Part shown: piece after piece, positions 44,880 through 57,867 of the stretch | How the letters are laid out: each line of letters begins with the position of its first letter | How positions within the stretch are numbered: position 1 is the first letter of the stretch | Source of the DNA: Daedaleopsis sinensis | Lineage: Eukaryota > Basidiomycota > Agaricomycetes > Polyporales > Polyporaceae | Length of the DNA: 64,000 nucleotides | Assembly: GCA_033807695.1 (NCBI GenBank) | Contig: CM066304.1 | Span: forward strand, 434,001 to 498,000 | Direction of reading: 5' to 3' | The notes under the pieces: model-generated | The model's database searches: none | Told to the model about the DNA's origin: nothing | What the model saw: the letters and a program-made list of their open reading frames with translations, nothing else | Position numbers and translations under genes: made by a program

Positions 44880-47800
44880 CTAGCAACTCGGTGCAGCTGC
44901 AGTGACCAGCGACCAGCGACCGCTGCACAATTGTACGCGCTACGACCAGCTCCGAGCGCGACCCCGCCGACTCGAACGGCGACCAGCCAGTGCGGCTGTC
45001 AGTATACGTACTTCAGTGTCTAAGGTGGCACGACGTATACTTGACGCTACTTGACGGCGGTCGGCACGGGTTCTAGTCGCCGAGAGGCCCGTGGGCTGTC
45101 GGACTCGCACCGTCGCGCGATGCACGATGCATCATGCTGCATTGATAACGAGCGTCGAGTCTCGAGTCCTCCTGGTCCTCCTGGTCAGCCGGGTGCCAGT
45201 GCCGTCACAGTCCGAGTGTCGCCCCCTCACTGGGCCTCAAGCTCAAGGCCTCATCAAGTTTCAACCCTTCGAAGTTCGCTGGACCCGGGCAAAAGAGCGT
45301 GTAAGTACTCACTCTGCTCGCAGCTCGAACTTCGCATCACTTCTTCTCTCACATGATATATGCATAGCGTTAAATGCCCGCAGTGCGGAAGCCGCGCCAT
45401 TTGCATTCGAAGGCAACTTCCCGACGCTCGTTCGACTTCTTACCACTTAGTTAGCAGGTGTGCGATCCTGATGACGGTGGTGCGCTCCCCCCACGCGTTG
45501 GCCCCGATTCCCGAAGCCCCGACAGCCCGAGGCTGTGCAAGTATGTGTGTATGTATGCAGAACAGCAGAAGTGTATACGTATACGTACTGCTTGGGAGGG
45601 AGTCGAAGCATCACGCATCCAGCTGCAGCACTTGGGTTCCAGAGACCTCATGGACCCCTTTGATCAAGCTCCACGTTCTAGTTCGCAAGTGCATGCCTCT
45701 GCCCACCAGGGCAGCTGTTCAAGTTACTGTACGCCGGACGTCCTTCTTCCTTCCTTCGATCTCGCGACACGGTGCACGTGGTGCCGCGGCCCCCGATCGA
45801 CCGCGGTGCGTACAGATTAGCGTGTATGTGCTTGGAGCGCATTTGTGCAGTCGCGACTTCGACTTCGCTTGGGAACGGGCGCCGGCCATGTGCGCACCGC
45901 ACGGCGTGCGCTGCGCATCGTGCAAGTGCAAGCACTTATACGTATATAGTAATACATGTCGGAAGATATCTGTGCTGCTGAGGGTGCCCACAAGTAACAA
46001 GTACTCAAGAACTCATCATCCTCCCGCCCCAGATCTGTCAGTGTCTGCCAGCGTCATTAATATTCGGGAATCAGACTCAGCTCATGTGCATTGTGCATTG
46101 TGCATTGTGCATCTCGCCACCGGCGCGGCGGTGTGCTCCGCTCTGGAGCCTTTCACACCTCCCGCCGGTAACCGGCTGGTCTCGTTCGCGGCCGGACCGT
46201 GACTCGTGGGGCAGGGTCTTGATGTGCACCCGGCACCGCGTGCAGTGCAGTCGTCCCCAGCCCACGCCAAGACGTGTCGTAAAAACCACGGAAGTGCAGT
46301 CGACGTCGAGCTGCCGCCGGCTGCGGTTCGAATTCACGCTACTACTTACTGTACAGAAACAGAAAGAGAAAGCGCGTACGCACAGGCTCTCCCATGGCCA
46401 TGTATCTCGGCTGGGACCTTCGTGACGACTAGATCGAGACGTACATCCGGGACCGTGTAAGTACTAGTAGCTGCGTTTGCGTTTGCGTTTGCATGTGACT
46501 GTGTGGATAATACCTAAGCCTAAGTAAAAGTTGGCGCATGTGAGACCCACGGCCGAATCATAAATGGTGTGGATCCGGCAGGCGATCACATCTGTGGCCC
46601 ACCATCGCTCGGATCCAGCAAGTCGGAGTGATCTACATATATGATACAGTGCGCATGGCACGGGCATGCCTGTAAAACAGCAGCGAGTGGTTGCAAGCAC
46701 GGAAAACATCCTTCGGAACGTGCCCACCACTGTACTCACTTGACCTCATGTCTTGGAGCTCCCCAGGCCCCTCCAGTAAGTACTGCGCCTGCGAAGTCGC
46801 AGAATCAGCTGCACGAGGGGAAGTTCAAGGGATCGTCGCAGAACATTCCGACTGGCAGGAGACGCACGCGTACGGGCGCGTGCGGTCACGAGCGCGCGCG
46901 CGGGCTCTCGCGGGTGGCCTCGCGCTGCCTCGCGGCCACGCTAACCTCGGATAAATGGCTCAGGCTCGCACTCGCGGGTCGGGTACAGCTCGGGTGTCGG
47001 ACTGCCCGCGTTCCGCGGTCGAGCCGGTGAAGCTTGCTGCTCGCGCGTGGCGCCAATGCTTGCTCTACAACAAGTACATGAGTCCCGTCGGTACTGCGTT
47101 GCTTCTTGGAGTGCGACTGAGCTGTATCACATGATAGTTTCTTAGTACAGGCCCTAGGGATCTGCGCTAGCCACGCTCACGCTGTGCGGTTGTCGGCTAG
47201 TCAGTGTGTCACGGAAAGAAGGCGGAGGTGTGCACCGCGGCATAGGTGGTCTCATGATGCGCCGTGACGAAGACGAAGACGAGGACGGAGAGAGGTGGCC
47301 AGGGCCCGTGCGGCGTGCGCGAATGCTTTGCGGATGGACAGCAGGAGGCAGCTATCGTTGTCCGCATCCGGCCACCATCGCAGCCCATCGCGCGCGATCG
47401 GCCGGCCCTCGCACATTCCAGAGACCGCGCTCGGAAGCGACGGTGTGGCATCCCAGCCCCAGCTGCAGTGATCGTGGCCTGTGATCGGGCCCAGCTATTC
47501 TAGAGGGCACGGAGATGAGCCGCGCGAGGCCAGCGTCCACGTCGAGCGACGATCCTCGGGTAGAACGCGCGTGCGAGCGTCTGCGTGCCAGGCGTTCAGT
47601 ATGCCGCTTGCCTAAACCCTCTGTGGCCACAACCGGGCGCCTCGCGATCGCAGAGTGTGCGCGGGGAGAGCTACGAGAATCCAGAGCAAGCAAGTGAGCA
47701 CCACGAGCATGCCCCGCGGTCGACGGTCGACCCCCACGCACGCCCACGCGCAGGCGACCCTGACGAGCACACGGACGAATGGCGCGGACGCGATAACCCG

Positions 47801-50800
47801 CGCGCGCGATAGCACGCGCACCGGGTCCCACCCGCTGCGCACGCTCTCGCGGCGGCTTCTGCGTGCCTCCACGGGACGTCCACGTCACTTCCGCCAGGCT
47901 TCCGCGGGGGCGATCTGGCAGGTGCCGCCCGCGGACGCGCGCGCTGCGCAAGCTCACGTCACCCTCGCGCAAGAGAGAACGAGAACGTCGATAGCGCGCG
48001 CGTACATACTCGAGACCCGCGGCCGAGTCCGAGTTCGCGAGTGGATCGGGAGCGGGTGCACATACGCATACGGCATTCAAGCTCACGGCGGTGGCAAGAC
48101 GCGCGCGACTCGGGGCTCGCGCGCAGAAGCAGAAGCCGTCGACGGCGGGAGCGCACGCCGCACGCCGCACGGCGGGCGCGGAGAGGCGAGCATACTTATC
48201 GCGCGGATCTCGGCCCCGCCCGACGACGTCTGCGCTGTGGCATTCGAAGGCGCGTTCGAATTCAGCGCATCGGACGCGCGCTGCCTGCGAACTTCTGCCT
48301 CAGCTTTCGAAGCTTCGCGGACGGTTCACGAGAGGCCCCGGGCCCGACGCCGCCCGTCGCGTCCGCGGACGCAAGTGCCTGGGTTTGTGCGCGGACGGTG
48401 GCACCCGTCCACTTACGCCTTGGACTTGGACTTCCGCGCGCGAGGCGCAGGACAGCCGCCGCGGTGCGGCCGGCTCCGAGCGGCGGCGGTCCAAGTTGGG
48501 GAACTTCAAGTGCACTGTGCAGGCTGAGGATGCTGGGGATTGGCGGGGGCTTGACGTGCGCTCGTGTACATGTCCGGCTGCGCGCCTTACGTCAGTACTT
48601 CAATGCGCATCGCACACGGGCCATGCGGAGCACAGGGAGAGGCCAGCTCGCAAGCGGGAGCGACGGAGGCCGCGCTCGGGACCCAGGCCTGGCAGGGAAG
48701 CCCCCGCTTGAAGCAGGACCCAGGTGTGGGGATCCGGACGTCGATGCCGTACGCGGGGTGCGCCCGCCTGGGTCCAGGCGCTTCTCAGGCTGGATCTGGG
48801 GCAGAGGGTGCCGGTGAGTACACACGAGGCCGCGCGCGTCCGAGCTCGTTACTCACTTTCAGATGCCATATGCATGTGCATGGCCGCCGTCATTACAATG
48901 GGGTCGGCGAGAAGGGGTCACGGGCACGGGCACGGACGGGCGTCACGGCTTCGCGCGCACGCGCGCACGGTGCACGGTGCACCCCTCGCAGAAGTGGAAG
49001 CGTCGGCGCGACTGCCTGGGCTCGCGGAAGCGGAAGCGGCAGGGGGTCCACTGGCAGGAAGAGAACGTTAACGTTCGCGCAAGACGGATGCATATGCCGT
49101 GGTGCGTGCGTGCGCGTGACTCTGAGGCCGGCGGGACTTGCGAACGGAACAGCGTCTGCTGCGCGCATACGGCATACCATGGTCACTGGTGGGACGTCGC
49201 GTCGACGGCCATTGCGGCTGGCAGTACTGGCAGAGGCTCGCTCGCGGGCCCGTCACATGCATATGGGCCGCACTGCGGGCGTACCAAGCACTCGGCGCGA
49301 AGCTCCCCGAGCGCTGCCAGTGCCAGAGCCAGTAGGCAGGCCGCATGCGCAGCCGACCGACCCCATCGTTCACCCGAGTTGCGCAGCGTCGAGCGTCGAG
49401 CGTCGCGCTTGCCCGGGCCACGTATACGTATACGTGTACAAACACAAACGGGCGCACCCCCGACTCGCGCATGCACACCGGGCGGTCTGGCGGATCCGAC
49501 AAACTGCAGCTGCGAAGTCTGAAGTTTGAACATATGGTCAATGGATACGGATGCAGATGGCGCGCGTCCTTCCAACGTGTCCCGCGCTCGCCTTGTCGCA
49601 AAGCATGATGCATGATGCATGATGTCCGGCATGGACCCGCGATGTCAGGGAAGATGAAGATGCAGAGGGAGATGGAGATGCAGCGCGGCCTCCTAGTCTC
49701 AGGCCTCCAGCTTCAAGCTGCCAGTGCAAGTGCAAGTGCAAGATCCACTCGCCACTCGCCACTCGCCAGTCGTCGTCGTCGCAGGGGGACGCGCCTTTGT
49801 CTTTGTCTTTGTCTTCGTTCGTCTTCGTGTTTGTCCTCGTCTTTGTCTTTGTCCTCGTCTTCGTCCTCGTCCTCGTCTCCATCTTCGTCTGAACCCGGAC
49901 GTCGCTTCTCGCTCCTCGCTTCTCGCTCCTCGCTCCTCGCTTCTAGCCCCGCGCGGGTGCGGAATTCGAAACCTTAACCTTAACCCAATCACAACGCACA
50001 ACGCACAACGCACAACGCACCCGTCGAAGCCTGAAGCCTGAGGCCAGTACTAGTGATTCCCTCGGATCACCCAGGCTCAGCGGCCGCGAGGCCGTTCATA
50101 CAGGGTCCGAACCTGTCGCCGCTGGGACATCTGGGACTCGGGAGGCAGGGGGCAGGGGGCAGGGCAGTGGACGCGCCCGTGGACTGGACTGGACGCCGGC
50201 GAGGACCTGAGACCTGGGGCCTGGGAGGAGTGGAGGGAGCGGAACATAGTCATGGGCGTGGGCGTGGGTGAGAGACGAGGCATAGACAGGCGGGGAGACG
50301 CGGAGGACGCGCTCCGCCGGCGTTCGGGGAGGAAGAGAGGAAGAGAGGAGGGGAGGAAGAGAGGAAGGGCACCTCCAGAGTTCGCAAGGGCAAACGCGGA
50401 CCGCGGAGCTCGTCCGCGGCTCGAGCTGCACGGCGGGGCACAGGAGGCTGAGATCTGTAGTCTGTAGTCTGTAGTCTGTAGTCTCGAGCGCTGGACTGCT
50501 GGAGTGCGAGGAAGACGAGCAGCAGTCGCAGTCGCAGTCGCAGGGAGCGGGCCACTCGCTCGTGGTCACGGTAGCTGGGTGTGTCGCCTGGAGAGCTCAG
50601 CGCTCAGGCCTCAGAGTGCAGACGTGAACGCGGACGCGGCCGCCACGGTCCACGGATCTCCACAGGTCTCTCCAGCCCGCAAGGCGTGTCCCGACACTAG
50701 AACTAGAAGCCGGACCCTGAGGCCTGAGGCGCGAATGCGAACGCAGAAGGACGGACAGTGAGCAGACAGAGTGGTGATACAGCACATCTGCCAGGGTCCA

Positions 50801-52484
50801 GCGGTAGGTGCCTCTCGAGGGTCGGGGTGCAGGCGGGATCGGTGTCGCTGGGGGGGACAAGCGACCGCCGGGCGCGCGTGAGGGTGGTGATAGCGGGCAC
50901 GAGTACTTGGCGAGTGCGAGGGAGCTGTTTCTCTATTCCACTCCGGGCATGCAAGATGCGATGCGCGAGGTCGACCGACAGCCATCTGGTGGGTATGAAT
51001 GTGCCAGGCCGCGTCGCCCGGGAGTCGGGAGACGGGAGACAGGCAGGACGACGCCGCACAAACTCGGCGGTGGTCGTGTGCCCAGTGGATGTCGAGGTCC
51101 GAGGACCCTGTGCCGCGTGTGCGTGAGATGAGGTGGGGTGTGTGGCGCGGCCGCTGAGTGCTTTCGCGCGGGGTGGCAGGATGCCGGTGGATGCGTCGTG
51201 GCACACTCTTGCGCGCGCGCTCGGGCTGTTACGATGGGTGGGGTTCGGATAGGAGGACGTGCATGGCCGCGGCCGGGTCGGGGCGGGGTCTCGCGTCGCC
51301 GTCGCTGCTGTTGTGCAATCGCACGAGGGGGAACATAGACGGGGTGAGGTAGAGGGCGAGTACGGCGGCCAGATCCCGATATGCGATATGTCATTCAGGG
51401 ACTGTGTTGTGCTACATAGGGATCGTGGGTTGTGGCTTGTCCATTTCGATGCGGGGGCGAACACGGACACGACAGGCGTATCTCCGTCGCCGCGGCATCG
51501 CCGGTGAACGAAGAATCTGACGAGGAGGGATGAGAGCTGCGGGGTGAGGAGTCTGACGCACTTTGAGCGGGGTGGAGTATTGTAAAGTTCTGTCAAGGGT
51601 CCTCGTAGGCCAGCGGTCGCCATCATCATGTCGTGACGAGTATCAGGCTATCAGCTCAGCTCCGGTGTGCGAGCGGAAGTTCCGAGGCGTCTTCAGTGTG
51701 CATTGTTATATCGCCGGCGGGAGACCAGACCACATCTGACAGGCATCTTGACCGTTCCGAACACCACTGGACGGGCGGGGGTGAGCGAACGGGGCGGTCG
51801 TAGCATAACATAACACTGACATGTCATACGACATACCGGCGACACTCTGAACATGCGGGCGACGATTGCGCAGCAGAAGCAAACTCTGCAGATGCCGATG
51901 TTGCGTGCGCGGCGACATATCGTGCTGCCGTCTACGCAAGAATCAGTCCGAGTGGTACACGAGGCCGATGTAGTCCGGATGGGCGGCGACTGGAAGGACG
52001 TGGGGCCGCGGGCGCAGCGCTGACTGCGCATGCGGCATGGGTATCTGTGCATCTTAAAGATTATATCGCGACGGGGATAGACAGTCACTGTCCGGGCACG
52101 GGCTCAGCTTGTTGATTGCGGCCATCTGGCGGCGGGCGCACTTGGGCCAATTGGACAGCTCGTAAGAGCGATGCGTATACATAGTGGCAGCAGAGCGGGG
52201 TGTAGTCGCCGCATGTCCGCCGTTGACTAGATATCGGCGCCGCTCAACCGGGGGACTGGCAGAGAGGCGTATTTCCCAACATATATTCATTACATGCGCA
52301 AGGGGGAATCTCGAGTGTGCATGCATTGATTTGGGATACGCCCAATGATTTCTACAACAGCTACACATCTTGTGTAAGGTCAGTGTTCACCGTGACGATA
52401 TCGGACATCAGACTCACCTAGATGTACGGAGCAAGAGAAGTCGACAGACTTGTACAAGTGTTAAAACGGTGACTCACCAATACA

Positions 52485-52988
52485 TCAAGACTGCTCGCAG
52501 CATCGACTGAGCAGGAACTTCCCATCCACAAGCTCTCGCTCCTGAACGTATCCTCGATGTGTCAACCATCGCCACATATCCGGATACCGGGTCGGGTATG
52601 TACACACGGTGAGTTGAACTTGCGCGATGCCGTCGAGCTCCCGGACCATCCTCGCCAGACACCCTCCCTTTCTCCACTCGTGCAGTACACCCGCGAGCCA
52701 GATGTGCGTGGACTCCGCCCTGCCATTCCGTAGCGGAGGTTCAGTGACTCGCGGGATGACGAACACGAACGCGACCGGCTCGTTTGGCGTGTCTGGACGC
52801 GCGAGATAGAGGACGAACGAAGACGGATGAGAGAGGTGGCTCTGCTATTACAGCAGGGATCCGTGTTTCGTGGACGCGTCTGCGGAGAAGATGGCGTTGG
52901 AAAGCGCGAGGACGAGCGGGACACGCTCGTCATCCGGAGTACGTATTCGGAAGAGCTGGACTCGGAGGTCGCTCGGTTGTGCTGCCAT
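52485..52988 (-). pseudogene. GNAT-family acetyltransferase pseudogene
   Basis: From ATG 52988 one frame of 168 codons runs to the TGA at 52485, broken only by two adjacent stops, TAA (52848-52850) and TAG (52845-52847). The N-terminal part has LRVQLFRIRTPDDERVPLVL. After the stops follow FVLYLARPD, AFVFVIPRVTEPP, a GGCLARMVREL helix (acetyl-CoA-binding-like) and LTVCTYPTRYPDMWRWL...GYVQERELVDGKFLLSR, the end of fungal GNAT proteins. The stops sit where relatives tend to have charged residue-Trp (GAA TGG to TAA TAG would need two single changes). An intron cannot remove only six bases, so this copy is dead as read. Confidence 0.7.
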
Positions 52989-53417
52989 GTCAACGTTTCT
53001 ATAGAGCGCGGTGGTCGTGCTTTGTTGTGCTCAACTCGCAGCCGTCAGCATATTTCAGACTGGCTGGTTGGGAATGCTGAGCAGTAAACTGGATTGAGTG
53101 GATGTTGACGAGGTGGAGGAGACGAAAGAGCAACGACTCCTCCGACTCGTGGAATGAAGCTATAATGTGACGTCACGCTGCGTGACATAATTGATGTGTG
53201 ACTCGTACCCGAGGGGAAGCGAGCGAGCTCTGGCTGGCTTGACTGGTTGCACTCTCTGTGCTCGCTCATCCACCCCCTCTGCTTGGCCTCATTTGCGCTC
53301 TGCAGCTTCTTGTCCCATCTCTCCCACCTCCGACGCTCCTTATTTCTTGCTCTTGTCCTTTAACGATTCGATCACGACCCCGGAAACTACACTCATCCTA
53401 TTCACTTGTCTTAACTC

Positions 53418-56400
53418 ATGGCGCAACCTGTCTTCGACCAACATCCCCTGGAGGAGTACTTCCGAAGTGCGTACAACACACCCTTTGTCTGAGGCGTGCC
53501 GAAAGGGGCTAATGGTACGCGCGCAGACTCTGGAGAGGTCGCAGAGCCCATGCCAGGCGGGTCCCCTGACTTCGTAGTGGAGCACGACGACCTGTCCGAA
53601 CACGACCATTCTTCGCCACCGCATGATATCCCACTGCCTGTGTTCGTGCTGAGGGTAATACAGGTGAGCACATTCTACACTGTCTGCTTTCCTGGGCAGC
53701 GTGAGGCCACGGATATCCTGGGGTTGAAGAGCATTAGGAGCGGCACGGATGCGAAGACTCCACGATGAGATTGTGTCTCCGGTCTGGGCCGAGGACATGC
53801 CACACTATTCACCAGAAGTCAGCATCTCTGCTCTGCTATCTTGGTGTGGCATGTTATCAACCCGCCGAACATCCCGAGACACGTACATCACAGTTACGGT
53901 CTAGTGAGACTAGGACGCCTCGTCTTACCGCGGCCAGACTTGAATGGTGTCCCTTGTGTACTAAGTCTCAACGCGGCCTACATACGGCTCGGATACTGAG
54001 ACGGCACACGCGTAGCAAGTATCACGAGATTTCAGTTGCGTTGGATGTATCACTGTGCTACTCGGGGTATGACGCGGAAGACATGACACTGCTGCCAGTG
54101 TGTGACATCTCTTGCTTACTCCGGTTCCGTTGCTTCATTTCCCAGAGCGTACCCCGAAATATGGATTACGCGTTTATAAGTACGGGAGGTGTATTCAGAC
54201 TCGTTCTACATGTCTCGTACTGCACACGGCTGGACAGAGGCCAGCGTATGCGCAGCGTAGACATTGTCAGCTCATGGTCATCATGATAACTGCCTGGCGA
54301 TTCACTCCGCAGCCCTGCTAACCCATCTTCACTCATTCGTAGATTGTCAGCGACCTTCTACAATCCTCATCATCCGCATCTCATGAACACAGCTTCGAGG
54401 AACGCTTCAAATACGATGTCATCTCGTCTTCACTTCTCTCCTCTTCTCTTGCTGCTACTGCTCCTACAAATGCTGTCCGTCGGTCATTGACACCAGAACT
54501 GCCTGGGAAATTGGATGAAGGCGGAGGGACTGGTAGCGGCGAAGGGTCTCCAACAGGTGCAACAACCGACACTCGCTTTCCAGACCACTCGCCGAACGCG
54601 AATGCCCTCGAGTCACAAGTCCCCGTTGCGCTTTTCTCAGTCGCTGTCGTTGTATTATCGACCGGCTACATCTTCCTAGCCATGATAGCATTATTCGCCG
54701 CAGTGTATGCTAGGTATGTCATATATGCAGACATGGACAAGAACAACTCTACGGCGCAGGTGAGCATCATCGTTTCCCTCTGTGCTTGCTCGCGCTGAAC
54801 TTGGCAAGACCCTCGATGCCCTGAACGAGCTCATATCGGCGGGCAACGTGTGGGATTCGGCCGTCAACGAGGCTTTACTCCTTATCGAGCGCGAGGAAAG
54901 GAGGTGAATTCGATCATCTGCAATGTCCCTGTCCAACGATCGACTCACTGTCAATGCACAGTATATTCTACGGGCCGACGAGCCCACAAGCGCCTTCGTC
55001 TGCTCTACGGATAGCCCTCCACTCTTCTCTACACACGACCCAGACGCAGTGCGACAATGTACGACAGCTATTCTCTGCACTCACCGACCCCGCCTCTCTC
55101 TCCCAACTCGCAGAGATGTATGCCCCACCATCTCCTATCCGTCCCGCCCTTACCCTTCCAGACACCCAGCGGTCGCCTTCGTCCACGATGCGGCCGTTCT
55201 CACATCCATCTGGAACATGGAGACAACGTACAACGTCTCTTCCGAGTTCAAAAGCCGACAAGCACGCTACGTGGAACGGATCCTATGCCGCTCTTGCTCT
55301 AGCGGGAAGCCCCACATCGCCAGTCGCTGCCAGCCGCAAGAAGAGCAATCGTCGGTCTGACGTGATGTCACTGTTCCAACCTATCCCATCCTCCGCGGGT
55401 GCGGTCGCGAGCTTCAGTGCTCCCGTTACCCCGCAGCAGATTAGTCCCAAGCCCGAGAGGTTGGAGGTTCTTGAAGAAGAAGAGGACTATGTCGACGAGG
55501 AACTCGGGTCTCGAGAGTACTTTGGCGCGGCTGCACTCGACCTCCAACGAAAACGCAAGTCTGCAGGACTTGAAGCATTGAAGTTGAACGCTCCTCCTCC
55601 GAGCTACACTCCACCCCGTTCCCCGCTCCGCGGTAGCATGTCGGGTGCGCAGTCGATGCAGCCATTCACCCTCCTCTCTCCCACCATAGCATCGTCTTCA
55701 CGCCTGACGTCGGTACACACTACTCGCCATCCGCTCTCGCTGTCCGGTCTCCACCTCGCAATGCAGGCCGCGCTCGCGTCGAAGCGCTACTCGTGCTCGC
55801 ACCTGCTCGCGCTTCGTTTCAGCGAAGACGAGGACGACTCGTACTGGGAGAACGTGCGCTCCGTCATGGCGCTTCTGTCCAGCACCTTCTCGGACGCCTC
55901 CGCACGGCTTGTCGACGCCCTCGACGAGGCCGAGAAGCGACGCATCAAAGACGAGCACCCCACCCCGCCGCGCGGCAACACCCCCACCCCACACGACAAG
56001 GCGGCGCACAGGAGAAGCATGTCCCCTCTGCGCCGCGGACATCTGCCGATGCGCTCTGTCGCGGAGATCCTCTCGTTTGCGCCGATGCCGAGCAACATGT
56101 CGCGCTTTGCGGGACACGTCAACGCGGTCTCATCCGCGCTCAGCGACGCGCGCGAGCACGTCGAAGAGTGCATCGCGGCCCTGCGCAACCCGTCTCTCTC
56201 CCTATCCTCTGAGTGTGCAGAAGGAGAGGCGACGGTCGCCTCCGTCCAGGACCACCCTGCGTTCCAGGCGTACGACCGGCTGCGCAAGGAGCTCGGCGTC
56301 GCGCTACGCGAATGCGAGCGCGGGCGCGAACGCCTGCTCGAACTCCTCGTGCCCCGGTCTCTCGACGACGGCGACGGGGAGGCGTCCCCGCACACCCCCG

Positions 56401-57263
56401 GGCTCAAGAACGACGACTCCGGGAGCGAATCCTCCGAAAGGGGCCCCGTCTCCCCGCACGTGCCCCCCGGGGAGTCCGGCTCGGGGCTGGGGCTCACGCT
56501 CGCATATGGGCGCGAAGACCACGAGCACGAGCACGACCTGGACGACGCGACGGCGCACCTGCTGCTCACTGCGTCGTCCCAGCATCTTCCCCCTCCCGGG
56601 GCCGAGCAGGTGTTCGAGGGCGAGAGCGGGGACGCAAGCGCGTTCACGCGCGCACGCTCGAAGCTGTCCCGCGAGGAGCGCATCGCGATCATGAAGGCGC
56701 GGAGGGTGAGCGGGGTGCCGCTCTCTGGGGTGCCGCCGGCGCCGGCGCAGGAGGCGGAACGCCCGGGGCGCGATAAGTGGGGGCCGGGCGGGGAGGTCGT
56801 GCAGGAGCTCAAGGACGTGATCTGGAAGGTGAGCGAGAAGCGGCGGCGGATGTCGCAGCAGTTTGAGCGGACGGACGCGCGCCGTGCCGCTGTGCCGGTG
56901 CAGGACGTGCCGTCGGTACCCGAGCTCAAATCTGAAGCCGAAGTCGACGGTGCGCCCGAGTTCAGGACAGAGGAGGCGACAGCGGTAGCTGTGCCCTCCT
57001 CGCTCCCAGATAGGGAGAGCTCGATTGCGATCGCGGTCGACGAGGGATCGCATGTCGAGGAAGAGGGCGGCGATGCGGCGGATGACTCCCAAGATGAGCC
57101 GATGCTTGTGTACCTCGAGTCACCGACGTCCGAGCGACCGCCGGAGCTGCCCTCGCGTCCTCTACCCTCGCTTCCTATCGAGTTGCTAATAGAGGAGCCT
57201 GCGGCGCATGATACCCTGCGGACAACAGCTCCTGCGCATGTCCTCGTTCCGGATATGTCATGA
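53418..57263 (+). CDS. Vezatin/Inp2-like membrane protein (myosin-binding, peroxisome inheritance)
   Basis: Exons 53418-53466, 53506-53663, 54343-54759, 54809-54903 and 54962-57263 sum to 1007 codons with matching phases. The N-terminus (HPLEEYFRR ... IPLPVFVLRVIQ) is followed by a short helix with FEERFKYDVISSSLLSSSL, one strong hydrophobic stretch (PVALFSVAVVVLSTGYIFLA) and HTTQTQCDNVRQLFSALTDP. A long cytosolic part holds HPLSLSGLHLAMQAAL, KRYSCSHLLALRF and a C-terminal RSKLSREERIAIMKARR and WGPGGEVVQELKDVIWKV. This arrangement matches basidiomycete proteins assigned to the Vezatin domain, which tethers myosin to peroxisomes in yeast Inp2. Intron 1 is only 39 nt and intron 2 is 679 nt. Confidence 0.72.
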
Positions 57264-57867
57264 CCTCTGCCACGCGTTTGAATAGATCATGGATGGATAT
57301 ATACTCAATTATCGTTTTACTGGCGCCGCCGCTTTGCTTTCAGCTTGCGCTGTCGCTGCGGCGCCGTGGTTCCTTTCGCATTGCTCGTCTTACTCGCATG
57401 GATACAATTAAGATACCTACATACTACCTCTTCCGTCATCATCGCTACTGGATGTCTTTTTGCGCATCGTCGCCGTATGGTCTGCTCGTATATAATGTTA
57501 TAGCGTTCGTAATGCCTTTACACACAAGTCCAAGTCTAACGTTCAACGTTCAACATTCAGTTACCCGTCTGCGTAAGGGTATTGTCTATGAGCTGAATAT
57601 AGGCCAGCTTCGCCCTTCGCTAGTAGTACTTAGTTCGCAATGCACTGACTTCGGGACTCTAGTTTGGGCTCCGCGTGATAACATTACACAAGATTGCTGC
57701 GCATGTTCGCTACCTACTACTCCTAACACTCACACCTCCCGGAGGACGTTAACAACCAACAAACCCCACTCTCAGAGTCGCCTTCCTCAAGGCTCTCTAT
57801 AAGACTGGACGAGCGCCCCATACCAGCGCGTGGCCGATCGCCCCTTCATCGACCACCGATACAACAC
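57264..57867. other. Convergent intergenic region
   Basis: About 600 AT-richer bases, the 3' flank of the Vezatin-like and DUF6533 genes. Only the short motif AACGTTCAACGTTCAACATTC near 57539 stands out. Confidence 0.5.

Larger units (their letters stand above)
41059..52484. other. 11.4-kb gene-poor region with many short direct repeats
   Basis: The first few hundred bases are the HSF promoter. Beyond that, frames on both strands are GC-driven and lack domains, consistent intron signals or family motifs. The sequence is full of locally doubled or tripled words (43150-43213, 44818-44879, TGCATTG near 46086-46110, GTTTGC near 46470-46490, TAGTCTG near 50456-50483) and short palindromes such as GTACTAGT. 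No transposon protein, tRNA or rRNA is visible. A non-coding RNA, or an accessory region that has lost its genes, cannot be excluded. Confidence 0.55.

Noticed and set aside
53340..53798. 152-codon minus-strand frame over the start of the Vezatin-like gene
   Set aside because: The plus-strand exons here fit the family N-terminus and phases; the minus frame shows nothing.
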